Assembly: GCA_039105265.1 (NCBI GenBank)
Contig: JAPFFF010000041.1
Coordinates: 124,001 to 188,000, forward strand
Length of the DNA: 64,000 nt
Origin: Tritrichomonas musculus
Lineage: Eukaryota; Parabasalia; Tritrichomonadida; Tritrichomonadidae
Direction: 5' to 3'
Below, one piece after another: positions 31,901-41,405 of this stretch (the first letter of the stretch is position 1; the number at the start of each line of letters is the position of its first letter). A program made the translations under genes and the position numbers. The notes beneath the pieces are model-generated. The model ran no database searches and was not told the origin of the DNA. It worked only from the letters and a program-made list of their open reading frames with translations.

Positions 31901-32873
31901 TTGTTATAAGAGTTACTCCATCTTTAAATGTTATCGATTTAATATAATTACGAAATTTGTACCATGGAACTTCAAGTTCATTTTCATAAATGAACATTTC
32001 TCCTGTACCATATATAAGTAAAAATCCTGTATCTCTATTAAAAGCATAATCTACTTTTTCTCCACATTGGCCATCTTCGTATTCAGGCCAAATATCTAAA
32101 TCTTCAATAAGAATTGGAGAATCAATTTTTTGAAGTCTCAATAAATGTAATTTTTCTTTTTGGCTTAATTCTGAAAAAGTCTTTATTTTTGTGAATTTTG
32201 GTGTTTGTTTTGTACGAGCCAAAGCAACTGGAAGAGATAAATCATCATTATTTACTAACTGTGAACATTTTCTCGAATATTTTGAACAATCAAGAAAACC
32301 AATTTTCACATTCAAAAGTTCCTTATTTGCTGCTTTTAACCAATCATTTATGAAAGCTACATCTTCTGCGCATTTTGATTCATATAAGATAAATATGGAA
32401 ATATCATTTTGCTCAAATAATTTATTTTCAGGTGAAAAAATGAAAATATTTGATGTATTTTGTAATGGATATATTTCATGTTGACTAAGTAAGCTTTTTA
32501 TATGAGTTTCAATATGTTCATCACTGGTAAATATTGAGTTATTTAAACAATTGTCTTGATCTGGAAGATATAGAGTATGAAAAGGATATTCATATTTAGA
32601 ATCAAAGTTTGAACATATTTCAATGTTTCCTGAGCAATCTACTTCAGCAAAGTTAACTTGTGGGAAAATTTCAGATAAACTTTTCAAATGTTGCTCATTT
32701 TGTCCAGAAATGTCAAAATCTTTGTTTATAAAGCTCAAAATTGTTGGTCTTTTTTGAACTTTTAATTGTTCTAGGCTGATTGTTTCAGCTTTGTTTATCT
32801 GGTTTGGTTCAAATGTGCACTGTTTTGTGCATGTTGTGCATAAAATAAGGTTGAAAAAGATTTCTATAATCAT
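25917..32873 (-). CDS. giant BspA-like LRR_5 membrane protein with N-terminal thioredoxin-like domains
   Basis: 2318 residues from the ATG at 32873 (the frame's upstream TTG is ignored; an initiator lies 19 bases before this ATG). Signal peptide 1-20. Two thioredoxin-fold-like regions at about 40-115 (RPTILSF, then FAEVDCSGN) and 135-235 (ISIFILYESKCAEDV, then IGFLDCSKYSRKCS), both without a CxxC active site. From about 265 to 1895 come seven modules, each a cap G.CG...L.I.G.G.M..Y...PW (starting near 266, 427, 744, 1057, 1276, 1499, 1720) followed by LRR_5 units. A Pro/Glu stretch (about 1950) and a beta-rich Asn/Ser stalk precede a transmembrane helix (about 2271-2296, GGQIAGIVIGVIAGVAIIVV) and a short charged tail. 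BspA-like proteins of trichomonads are surface proteins; binding to host or bacteria is inferred. Confidence 0.93.
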   Translation of the reverse strand: MIIEIFFNLILCTTCTKQCTFEPNQINKAETISLEQLKVQKRPTILSFINKDFDISGQNEQHLKSLSEIFPQVNFAEVDCSGNIEICSNFDSKYEYPFHTLYLPDQDNCLNNSIFTSDEHIETHIKSLLSQHEIYPLQNTSNIFIFSPENKLFEQNDISIFILYESKCAEDVAFINDWLKAANKELLNVKIGFLDCSKYSRKCSQLVNNDDLSLPVALARTKQTPKFTKIKTFSELSQKEKLHLLRLQKIDSPILIEDLDIWPEYEDGQCGEKVDYAFNRDTGFLLIYGTGEMFIYENELEVPWYKFRNYIKSITFKDGVTLITNESFSNCNKLTSISISSTVKTIYTGAFRNCSNLESVICNSNLTVIKDEVFANCSNLSYFLYLGTNNPYDPGKNNKVFYGCDKLKYISVIFKFPNKEFLNIQVKENFGLGSLKDNLNYFLNIEKGIVNVTGEGQMLGYENPLYFPWTEYSKYITIVDIGDGVTSIGLNAFKNFKNLKDLILPSSLTKIENFAFNGCSSLATINFPNSLNSIGDGAFSFCSSLTTVEIKRDLQNIGDGAFANCIGLEEINVNIYNENYTSINGVLHSKDETIIICFPPAKNDSTFRIQDNIMIIENFAFSNCYNLTKIIWGNSIKKLGNYSFSNTSLTHIYIPESVTNISHYAFSYCSSLETVIVSKNVEYIGSYAFGYTSINSFSFLGMKEPEKGYNIFEHCTFKEIYVLKDFPSDKNLFFSKSCCKCLTEGTCGYNSKYIYNSYNKSLYIYGYGIMYDYDQYNKNPWYSLSNTITKVIVMDEVYYIGSRAFIDCTHLTTVIINENVKKIGSEAFCNCHDLQSIKLPKKLSSIGTGAFARCDNLESITIPSKIETISGNPFGGCIKLKSVTFESNNNNFVFVDDILYPKDFTTILYFPYWKNLTSFEIPNNVTKIDLYTFYKCEKLESVSIPSNVRYLDTYAFGYCINLKHINFPTGLSRINDHAFYGCSSLERIEIPEGMDYIGLKAFGRCTKLSSFIVNSVRIETIESSVFEYCNSLEYVAVRLVFRSSTFSDKPVRKMFDYGTCGDEMSWYINISLESLRIYGHGKMNNYNTTSLPPWNAYSIYFNSILIEEDVETIGDFAFINCSNVTTINIPKAVTSIGKGAFYGNSLYELNVDENNENFKSIEGILFSKNEKELICYPSNYNSTTYFVSNNIDIILDYAFMGSSKLESITFDGNLTSICNYAFYNCIKLNSLTYMGINEPTISNSTFEGCLKLKKVLTKIIYESNNFGQLVANKCFINGQYNNNIQWIINFEYNNLTISGSGNLPNYSLTTFPPWDSYKSSISLIIIEDGINYIGSYSFAGCTNLTRINIPKSVSSISNEAFIFCDSLDEFSVDSNNTNFSSVYGILFSKDEKILISYPVRQATQTCTIPDSIESINSYAFSNCINIETLIIRQNITDIDEFSFINCSNLNTLYYLGINEPSIHLNAFEGCTNLIAVRVQLTYQKESFGNFPIIQDFISGKLGYYSYYVYNDTEKSLSILGDRDVEGFSDSLQVPWINYVKLISKIVISDTITYIGEYVFTECCNISSIYIPRSVYGFDGNVFPNSLKFENIELDENNTDLKIIDGALFSANGKTLYCYPPGKTNTSFVIPNTVSTIKRLAFFNCIHLNTIIMNDGVKYIDEHAFGNCTNLNTFIFMGLKSPSFYIPIFDGCINLTKVLVNMRYNSFDFEEIPVERCFDQGEHGTNIKYDFRIKNQTGILILSGNGEIDRKSIPWDSYSSKINQVIIQNNITSIPSDLFNYYSHLNSIDVDENNMYYKSINGVLYNYNESIVIKYPSEKLESSFILSDKVKLIPEYAFKECYNLITLSINSNLTEIANYAFYYCSNLSSIFYYGQSRILTQYPGVFSGCFKLQNIFVLVSYPGDFISNIRVNKSLLGPPTFESSLAESEISEEEIITGSIETSSEIEPLPFVTPTPKPEISETLRVPENTNDSDLDKLLNEKFEIMANQTDKNKIVIIDSSKISFNTNLDKDQFIKPKENSEINYNGGNLNIILPNTGKVLISFANEEANLSINGEGELTLAQQNHKSDSINIKSNSLINGSLKITVPQDVDTLTLESIELKNNGSIVIQNEDEQKSVSFNVNDISVTYNTNATISDVTVLNSINLIQTSTMNLNNVTLVKALINIEIFDLKTQNNVWKPLFKGNFNNAPSKVILKKTASENPAKNEEYTLATGMFENDICESWISNLEYGNSGFNWKKCENNQFLEMENKRIVIKSVDETSDDNKNDSKLSGGQIAGIVIGVIAGVAIIVVAVLFIIKKKNKNERSESQDRNDDANEL

Positions 32874-32888
32874 TTTCTTCAAAAGAAT

Positions 32889-32894
32889 AAGTGA
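32889..32894 (-). promoter_or_regulatory. initiator-like TCACTT
   Basis: The minus strand reads TTCACTTATTC, fitting TCA(+1)Y(T/A), with +1 at 32892, 19 bases from the ATG at 32873. It supports the chosen start of the BspA-like gene. Confidence 0.5.
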
Positions 32895-33125
32895 ATTAAA
32901 AAAGGGAGATATTTTTGTTTGAAAAATTGAATAGTTTTCAAAAAGTAGTATTTATTATAAGTTAACATTATTATTATGTATTTGAAATTTTGTACGAATA
33001 ATAATATAAATCGTTCATTTCAATATTTTTAATATTTGAATGCTTTGAAAAAAAATCAATCTATTTCCTTATCCAGTTTTTATAAGAAAATTTACAGTTT
33101 ATAACAAAATATTAAATATTTCTTT

Positions 33126-34288
33126 CAAAAATTTCTTATAAAAATATATGTTATTTAAGAAAAAGTTAATCATTTTAGATGAGATAGGGTTCATAAAAAT
33201 TTTAATATTATGTTTTTAATTTTAAATCATTTTTGAATAGTGAATTGTGACATTTTTTATTTTTGAATAATGAATTGTGACAAAAATTTCTTATAAAAAT
33301 ATATGTTTTTTAAAGGTATAGTTCGTTTTCAATATCTCGTTATATACATTGTTTTGATAAGTTATATTAATATATTTATGATTGTTATATGCCACATATT
33401 TTATTAAAACAATAAAAAAAATGATCTATGAACTTCATAGACAAGATAATCTCAAAATATCTCTTTTTCAAAAATCATAATTTTTAAAGCCACTGAGGAA
33501 TAACATTAGAAATGAGCTATCATAAACGATTTAACTATTATTTTTTTTTAATTTTTTGAATTGAATATATGATATGATTATTTTGGTAAACCGTATTTTT
33601 TGTTATTTTTTTAAAAAATAAATAAATATTAGATATTTTTAAAACGTATACATAGTTATTTTTATTTTGGTTCAAAAAACTTTCAAATTGGAGGTCTACA
33701 TATATTTTGAAATTTGCTATTTTTGGATTATTTTCTCTAAATTTCAAAATATATATAGTCCTTCAATTTGAAAGCTTTTGGAATAAAATTTCATTTATAT
33801 ATAGTATAGAATCAAGAATAAAAAACTATGTATGCGTTTTAAAAAATATTAAAAATTCATTATTTTTTTATATAAGCCAAAAATACAGTTGGAAAAAGTG
33901 AACATATTTTCTTCTTATTTCAACATCAATTAAAAATACTGTATAAATTAATCAAATATCTATCTATTATACCATAATACAGAATAATATTAGAAAAATT
34001 CAATTTTTTAAAAAAAATTTATATTTAGATTAAGTTGTCAAAAAAAAAAAAATAATTTTTTTATTGTTTATAAAGAATGTATAAACAATATTAATCATAA
34101 TTATATGATTAAAACTTTTCAAGATTGTGTATTTGCTGAGATATTGAAAAACGAACTACTCCCTTAAGAAAAAGTTATTCATTTTAGATGAGATAAGGTT
34201 CATAAAAATTTTAATATTATGTTTTTAATTTTAAATCATTTTTGAATAGTGAATTGTGACATTTTTTATTTTGAATAATGAATTGTGA
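33126..34288. repeat. 155-bp tandem host duplication, second copy split by a TTAA element
   Basis: Unit 1 is 33126-33280. Unit 2 begins at 33281 with the same CAAAAATTTCTTATAAAAAT, is interrupted after TTAA (33310-33313) by an 850-bp element, and resumes at TTAA (34164-34167) to 34288. Removing the element and one TTAA leaves 154 bp, against 155 bp in unit 1. Unit 1 therefore shows the unoccupied site (TTTAAGAAAAAG at 33154-33165). Confidence 0.88.
33314..34163. mobile_element. 850-bp TTAA foldback element (MITE-like)
   Basis: Ends AGGTATAGTTCG (left) and GGGAGTAGTTCG (right, reverse complement), each followed by GTTTTTCAATATCTC-like sequence. TTAA flanks it on both sides (33310-33313, 34164-34167). 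Inverted similarity continues inward: mirrored open frames at 33538-33747 (minus) and 33707-33901 (plus) show the two arms meeting near 33715. No transposase. A non-autonomous element moved by an enzyme that duplicates TTAA. Confidence 0.82.
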
Positions 34289-34947
34289 CAAAAATTGTGT
34301 AACGATTTTTTTTCGTTTGAAAATGATTTAACTATTTTCCAGACTCTTCCTAATTGTTTATTTAAAGAAAACGTTAGGATCATTTGATTATTAAAACTTT
34401 TTATTTCATCTTCAAAAATTGAATTATAATCATTTTTATTATATATGATTTTTATATACTCATCAAATTGTTCTTTTGTTTTTGGCATAAAGCAAATGTT
34501 AAGTTCTTTTTTAAAACTTAAAAGTCTATATAAAAAATCAAAACAATTTTGATCAAAAAACATTATTGAATTTTTAAAACTTAAAATGAAGAATTTATAC
34601 GTCTTTTGGCCATTTGATTCTTCAAAGAATTTTATTATAAGTGTATCTGATTCATCAAAATTTTGAAATATAATTTCTTCTTTGAAAATATTTATCTCTT
34701 TTGAAATCAACATGAAAATATAATTTCTGATGACGTTATCCAATTTTTGGTTTTTTGCTGCTTCTATCCTGAAAGATTTGGCAGAAATTTTGTATCATAT
34801 GATAAAATATGATAAAATAAAGTATTTTTTAAATACTTTATTTTGAAAAAATATCATTACATCAACATTATTGGCTTCTTCTTCAAGAAAGTTCAGAATG
34901 TGTTCTTGGATCTCCTTCATCATGTCTAAGTATTTCTGAGAACTCAT
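34231..34947 (-). pseudogene. trichomonad ankyrin-type N-terminus joined to unknown helical region; one in-frame stop
   Basis: The ATG at 34947 opens MSSQKYLDMMKEIQEHILNF, the usual start of trichomonad DUF3447-type proteins. The same frame continues to 34231 (239 codons) with a single TGA near 34795. The later part (LDNVIRNYIFMLISKEINIF, then FMPKTKEQFDEYIKIIYN) is not recognised. The 3' end runs into the 155-bp duplicated repeat, so the original C-terminus is missing or replaced. An intron removing the TGA was considered but no trichomonad splice signal fits. Probably a truncated pseudogene. Confidence 0.5.
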
Positions 34948-35163
34948 GTTTTTTATTTAAATAACTTTTTTATCTCCAAAAATAAAATTTTTTACTTAAT
35001 TTGCCTTAAAAAAAAAAAAACAATAGTTCATCATATTTATTACAATTGAAATCAGAACTATTCATCATAATCGAAAAATTAAGGAAATTATTTATCAAAT
35101 ACATCAGAAAAAATAAATTTGAGATAAAAAGTTCAAAATTCTAAAAAATGAAAGGGAAAAAAT
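34948..35163. other. short AT-rich spacer between divergent genes
   Basis: Contains GTTCATCAT (35025) and TTCATCATAATC (35062) as possible initiators for the gene at 35164, at greater distance than usual. Nothing else seen. Confidence 0.35.
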
Positions 35164-38100
35164 ATGTCGGAGAAATTTGAAAGGAAAAATAGAGGTCTGT
35201 CATACTTAAAAAGGAGTGTCAAAGTTTTAATTATGACAGTATCTAATTTGATGTTTGAAACTTCAAGCATAACTGACAAAATTCGCCAAATATATATTGA
35301 CTTGGATTCAGATCAAAATGTCGAGTTTGTTCAAAATTTTTTGAAAGAAACTCATATCTATTTTGAAAAAAAAGATCTTCCAATTAATTTAGCAAAAGAG
35401 CTTTTTTGCACCATTGAAGCATGCTTTAGGAATTATCCGGAATATTCTTTCCCATTTTTAAATACCTCTTTTAAGAAAACCAAAATAAATCAATATTATT
35501 ATATTATTACAATATCAATTTTTTATGAACTAACCCAAGTTGCACCCAACCTGTATATACAAGATTTCCAATCACTTGTATATGATTCTATAAAACAAAT
35601 CCTTCCACAACTTCATATAAACAAAAATCACAATATTTTTATATTTGACCTTCTAATTCCACCTCAATTTCAAAATTCTTTATTATTGAATCTTTTTCTA
35701 TTATCTAATATAACTGACGAATTATTTATTAACTTTTTCCCATATATATTGTTTCATAATATGTATAGTGATGATACAAAATTTGAATTAATTATTCAAA
35801 AACTGATAAAAAACGGTTATTTAGAAATTCCATCTCAAACAAATGAATTCGATGATATTCTTTTTGATATTCTGAAAAGTAAAAACATTTTCATATGCGA
35901 ATTCAATAAGAAAGCTTTATCTTTTATTACTGCATGTATATATTTTGCCATCAAAGAAGGGAAAATCGATTTAAAATTCTTAACGAAAGGGAATATCTAT
36001 TCATTTATTGCAGTTACAATAATATACATGGAAAAGTGCCAAAAAAAAATTTAAATTTTTTCAATCAAAAGTATCCGATTCTTTATTATTAGATTCAATA
36101 AAATGTATTAACGAAGGCGAAAATCTACCAGTTTTTAATGCATCAATTGATATAATTCTTTCTTATTTCCTCGATTTAGATTATAATTATAATTTAATAT
36201 CAAATGATGTACTGATTGAAATTATTTTATTATTAACAACAAAATTGATTAATAATGAATTTATGGCTAACAAAATGTTATTGATTTCAATTTTATTTCA
36301 CTTTTTAGAAAATGGAATTGATTTCATGTCAAATGAATTGAAATTATTTTTACAATCAAATCAAAATGAAATTTTTAATTTAGTATTCAATCACCTATCT
36401 GAAATAATAAATGATTTTAAATGCCCTAAATTAAATTTAGCTGTTTTTGACCAATCATTAATTTCAGATCATATTTGTAAATTGACAAAAGCAGATGATT
36501 TATTTAGTACACTTTATTTCTTTGAAAAATTCTGCTTTAATACACCAAAAATTGAATTTTCACAGGAAACAATAAATTTACTATTGCAAATACTGCATGA
36601 TAAGTTAAAAGAACAGAAATATAATGATACTTTATTTATCATTAAATATATTAAAAAAGAAATGTTAAATGAATTCAATGATGTTTCAATGCCCGACTTC
36701 ATTAAAAATGAAATGTATAATATCAAAATAAATGAAGATATTGGCATAGATGAATTGCTAAATAATGCTTTAATTAAGTCAAATTTGGGTGAAATTGATG
36801 AACTTTTGAAAATTTTATTTAAAAAGATGATGAAAGATAAAGAAATATATGAAAATTATGTATGTTATAAGACAATAAAACAAAATGAAAAAATTTTTGA
36901 TGATATAAAATATTTAAGTTCATTTTACAAAGAATATCGAGAAAATCCAGATCTTTTTAAAGATATTATAAATAAAATGTTTTATTATGATAAATATTCA
37001 AAAAAGCTACCATTAAAATGGAAATTTAGATTATCATCGTTACCATCTCCAAAATATGGAATACCAATTGTATCAATTTTATTTAAATCTAATACTTTTC
37101 AATCATTTGTTTGTTTGCAAAGAATTGCAAGTTCGTTTCCATTCATTTTCATTGAAAATTCTCAACAAATTTTTGATTCTGTTCACCCACATTTTGATCA
37201 TTTATCGCTTATATTTGAAACCAATTTGAATGATGAGTCATTATTGAAAATAAAAACAGCATATTCAGCATTATCTTTCCTTTCATCAACTTTACAATCC
37301 ATTTTTATTCTTGATGATTTTTTAAGTTGGCTATTTAGTAATATTTTAACTTTTTCAAATTCGCAAGTTATTTGCTATATAATCTGTTTTTATGGTGTTT
37401 ACTGTGCTTCAACAAAGATTCAAATAAATGCTTTGATTCAAAAGTATAATTTTTTGAAAACTCTTGAAAATTTACTTGAGAGAGATGTTAAAGGGGAGCA
37501 GTTTTCGCATTTTTACAAAAATTACATTTATTCTCTCGCTGAAATGATTTATTTAAGCTTATTTAAATGTAATTCAAAATCTATTCTTTTAATTGAAAAT
37601 TACCAGAATTTTGAAAAACCACTTTATTATGTTGAAGATACTTTATATCGAAAATCATTAAAAGATCCAATAATTGATAGCAAATATTTTGAATTTTTCT
37701 CAAAAGATGTGGTTAGATTTATGATGAATTTTAATTCAAATAGCGATTTTTGGGAAAATATTAAAGATAAATATAATTCACCAAGCCGGAGTGAAGCAGA
37801 TGATATCTTAAGCAAATTATATATTATCGATAAAGATATTGACGATTTATTTCCGTATGAACCTTTCGACTACTCGGTTAAAATGTATAAATATTTTTTT
37901 TTGCAATCTCGAATAATATATTTTATATATTTAAAAGAAATTACTTTGCAATTAACATCAGAAGATTATGATATTTTTGCAAGCCTAAGATTTTCAATGA
38001 TCCAGAATATGAGATTGGCAATAAAGATGAAAATATTAGTATTGATATGTATGATACAACAAAATATTTGATTCCAACATTCAAATGCTTAATTAATATG

Positions 38101-38760
38101 GCTAACATTCCATTTTTCATTGATGTTTTGAATATTATTGGTGAAAATAAAAAATATTTAAAAGTATTCATGGATTTAATAACAGAAGAATTAATTAATA
38201 TTTCTAATGAAACAATCAAAAATAACGAATCAATAATTCGTATAATTGGCATTATTAATTTTCTTCTTATACACAAAAATGTTGAAGATGAACTATTTGA
38301 AAAATGCATGAATAATCTTATTAACGTTATTTTACTACCAGAATTAAGATTCAATTCTATACTTCAAACCAAAGTGTCTTTAATATTAGATCGTTTAATT
38401 CAAATACCATATCGTTCTCTTCATATAATAGCATTCCAATTATATCAAGCGAAAAAAAAGAAACAAAAAGATTTAATTCCAGGATGTTATTTTGCATTCA
38501 TTGAAAAATTTGTTAAGAATGAAGCATATAAAGAGATAACAACTAAATTTTGTCAGGTATTTGATGAACATGGAAATAAACAAGCAAAGAAAATATATAA
38601 TTTACTAATAAGTGGGAAAATATCTAGTTTTGATACCACTTTTGAATATTTTATTAAAAATAATTTGTTTCCATACGACAATGAAATTGTGAGCGTATTA
38701 CAGTTGTGTATAAAAAGTGGTAACGGTATAATAAATGGTAACACTTTTTTTTTAGTATAA
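35164..38760 (+). CDS. large helical (alpha-solenoid-like) protein, reading split by two homopolymer indels
   Basis: Three long forward frames join end to end into about 1,198 codons. Frame one (35164-36054, ATG start) passes to frame two at an A9 run (36041-36049), where one base is extra. Frame two passes to frame three at the T5 run near 37974, where one base is missing. Sequence reads smoothly across both (KCQKK to FKFFQSKVSDSLLLD; DYDIF to KPKIFNDPEYE). The protein is Leu/Ile/Phe-rich with repeated amphipathic helices and no signal peptide, which suggests a HEAT/ARM-type solenoid such as a karyopherin or other scaffold. I do not recognise the family. Both breaks are in homopolymers, so the true gene may be intact. 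Confidence 0.7.
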
Positions 38761-39099
38761 AAAATTATCATTCTATTTATTTTTTAATGAAGCATTTGTA
38801 ATAAATATGTTTAATATTTTATAAATAACATAATAATATAAGTAAATATAAATGAAATTTCTTTTATCTTATTAACAATCTCATTTTACTGCAAAACTCA
38901 ATTCAATTAATTGTTTTGATGTTTCCTCATTGAGGTCGATCATTATTTATCGAATAAACTATCCATATGAAATATATATCCATTAAAGTAATGGTCTGTG
39001 CATCAATTTCATTTGGAAATCCAAATGATGAAATTTTACTAATGATGAAAAAAGTGTTACCATTTATTATACCGTTACCACTTTTTATACACAACTGTA
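38699..39099. repeat. perfect 52-bp inverted repeat at the gene 3' end
   Basis: Bases 38699-38750 (TACAGTTGTGTATAAAAAG...) occur exactly inverted at 39048-39099. The first arm codes the last residues of the solenoid gene (LCIKSGNGIINGNTFF). The second arm sits in a minus-strand fragment (39108 down to about 38875) with the same peptide followed by ISKISSFGFPNEIDA and, nearer its end, LNEETSKQLIELSF. So a related gene's 3' end lies inverted between the solenoid gene and the calpain gene. Confidence 0.88.
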
Positions 39100-39138
39100 C
39101 CACTTCTTGCATTACCATGCTATAAGAAATGTGCAGAT

Positions 39139-40980
39139 ATGGGAAATGTTGAATCAATGTATTATTATGCAAAAACATGCCAATTTATAATTAAAAATAA
39201 TTATAAATATAACACTGAATTTGATATAAATAACTATTTAAATTATTTAAAAAAAGCTGCATTAAATGGTCATAAAGAATCAATAAAAGAATATTTACAA
39301 TTAATATTAGAGAATAAAGTTCATCTTGAAAAAGAAGAATTAAAAAAATGGCTAGAAGAAGGAATAAAATTAGGAATGCACACAGCCATGTTTAAATATG
39401 GATTGACAATTAAAGACGAAGATGAAAGAAGAGGTTTATTTTATTTAAGAGAAGCCGCTAGAAAAGGTAATGTTGATGCAATATCTTTATTGCATTATAT
39501 AAATTTGGAGAAAAAAAGTATCAAAGAACGGTCCTATGAATATTTCAAAAAAGATGCTGACAAGTATAAACAAATCCTTCTTAATTATAGAAGCAATAAT
39601 TATTATCAATTTGTTGATGACAAATATCCACCAGAATCAAATTGGAAAAGAATTGACGAAGTATATAAAGCACCACTTTTTCAAAAGAATCTTATTGATC
39701 CAGGATTTATTAGACAAGGATATGTTGGTGATTGTTATTTTATATCAGCACTTTGTTCAATTGCGAATAATACTGATTTGGTTCATGAACTTTTTGAGTA
39801 TAAATTACCAAATGAAATTTTAGGAGTCGTTGATAATTCTATCAATATAAAGTGTGGAGCTGTTGTTATTTATTTTCATGCTTTTGGACGAATAACACCT
39901 GTTTTAATAGACACATATATACCACTTCAAGAAAATGGAAAAACTATTATTAGTAATCTATCAAATAAAAGAAAATCGCCTTGGTTTATCCTAGTAGAAA
40001 AAGCTTTTGCCAAACTCAGTGGCTCATTTAGAAATATATATGGAGGATCTTTTTCAATCTCTTTATATAATTTATGCTTTTATTATCATAAGAAAATTGA
40101 AATTACTATATTAGATATATATAAAAACACATATCCAAAATATTATGAAGAATTCACCCAATATATAAATAATGGCTATTTTATTGGATGCGCTATTCAG
40201 TATACTGATGCTAAGCAAGGTTTAGTTGCGTATCACTTATATTCAGTTTTCCAAACTAAAAAGATAAATGATGTAAAACTTTTTTTATTAAGAAATCCAT
40301 GGGGACATCAAGAGTGGAATGGTGACTTTTCTAGATCTTCTGTTTCTTGGAATTTTAAATTGAAAAAAGAGTTGAATTATGATAATTTGTCAGAAGGTTA
40401 CTTTTGGATCCCAGAAAAAGATTTCAAAAAATATTTCCGAAATTTTATTATAGCAAAGCCCATCCCTTCTGATTGCAAAATCAAAATGTTTCATTGTAAA
40501 ATAATGCCTAGTAATCATTTTGGTGCTTATTTTGAAAATGATGAAGATGAAACTTTTGGAATTCGAATCGTTAAACCTATTCAAAAAGATGAAAAGTGCC
40601 AAATTCATTTCATTGTTGAATATCAAAGTTCATCATTTACTGAATTCTATAAAGATTTAAATAATTATTTTTTCCCAAGTGATGACGATAAATACTATAA
40701 AAGGGAATATCATTTTATTATTGCTGATACAAAAGGGAAAAATTTAAGATATAACTCAGAAGAAATTGCAAGGTTTAGAGGTTTATCTAAAGTTGAGTCT
40801 TTTTGCTATGATGCATGCAACAATAATGTTTTATCAGTCTGGATTAGGCGTTTAGTGAAAAGCGATTTGGTCCTGAATTTCTATGTTACAGTATTTTGCC
40901 AAAATGAATTTGAACTTTTTAATCTGAAAAATCCAGAAATAAAATTTCCTGATATTCAAAATAATCATATATACAAATAA
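39139..40980 (+). CDS. calpain-family cysteine protease with N-terminal Sel1 remnants
   Basis: 613 residues from the ATG at 39139. Residues 1-130 hold two or three Sel1-like repeats (NYLKKAALNGHKESIKEY; FYLREAARKGNVDAISLL). A calpain catalytic domain (about 155-440) follows with the full triad: Cys199 in RQGYVGDCYFISAL, His366 in AYHLYSV, Asn386 in LLRNPWG. Residues 450-613 resemble the calpain beta-sandwich. No EF-hand region. Upstream the frame stays open to 39049 with Sel1-like YKKCADMGNVES running through the ATG, and the sequence before that is the inverted repeat. The gene has thus probably lost N-terminal Sel1 units or a kinase to a rearrangement. Calcium-regulated intracellular proteolysis is the family role. 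Confidence 0.88.
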   Translation: MGNVESMYYYAKTCQFIIKNNYKYNTEFDINNYLNYLKKAALNGHKESIKEYLQLILENKVHLEKEELKKWLEEGIKLGMHTAMFKYGLTIKDEDERRGLFYLREAARKGNVDAISLLHYINLEKKSIKERSYEYFKKDADKYKQILLNYRSNNYYQFVDDKYPPESNWKRIDEVYKAPLFQKNLIDPGFIRQGYVGDCYFISALCSIANNTDLVHELFEYKLPNEILGVVDNSINIKCGAVVIYFHAFGRITPVLIDTYIPLQENGKTIISNLSNKRKSPWFILVEKAFAKLSGSFRNIYGGSFSISLYNLCFYYHKKIEITILDIYKNTYPKYYEEFTQYINNGYFIGCAIQYTDAKQGLVAYHLYSVFQTKKINDVKLFLLRNPWGHQEWNGDFSRSSVSWNFKLKKELNYDNLSEGYFWIPEKDFKKYFRNFIIAKPIPSDCKIKMFHCKIMPSNHFGAYFENDEDETFGIRIVKPIQKDEKCQIHFIVEYQSSSFTEFYKDLNNYFFPSDDDKYYKREYHFIIADTKGKNLRYNSEEIARFRGLSKVESFCYDACNNNVLSVWIRRLVKSDLVLNFYVTVFCQNEFELFNLKNPEIKFPDIQNNHIYK

Positions 40981-41405
40981 GTATATATGATTTAATAGAT
41001 ATGAATATTGCTCAATTCTATAAAATTTTTCAATTTAATTTTGAATAATTTCTCTCAATTTAAAAAAAAAAAAAAAAACTATTTTTCCGAAATCTCTCAA
41101 AATTGTACTCAAAGATTAATAAATTTATAAGAAAAATCAAAAATTATGCAAGGTACATGGATATTTATTAGTAAATATTCATAAAGAATTTATCTTTTTA
41201 AAAAAAAAAATTATATTTTTAATATAAGGTGTCCAGTTGGTGGTGTAGCATCTCAGGATCTGATAAATAAATAACAAATATAAATATGCGATAAATAATC
41301 GCATATTTGTATTATGAATATTGTCATTGATTCATATAGAAATTGTTAAGTTTTTTGGCTAATGAAGATTAACATAAATGTATCATATAAATCAAGAAAA
41401 ACATT
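40981..41405. other. AT-rich intergenic spacer
   Basis: No gene. Includes an A17 run at 41061-41078 and GCGATAAATAATCGC (41288-41302), a small perfect hairpin. Confidence 0.5.

Noticed and set aside
33538-33901. Two small proteins with similar sequence on opposite strands
   Set aside because: They mirror each other because they lie on the two arms of a palindromic non-coding element.
34769-34870. Intron removing the TGA in the gene at 34231-34947
   Set aside because: A CAG exists but the reading phase does not fit any GT upstream, and the conserved trichomonad branch/3' splice motif is absent.
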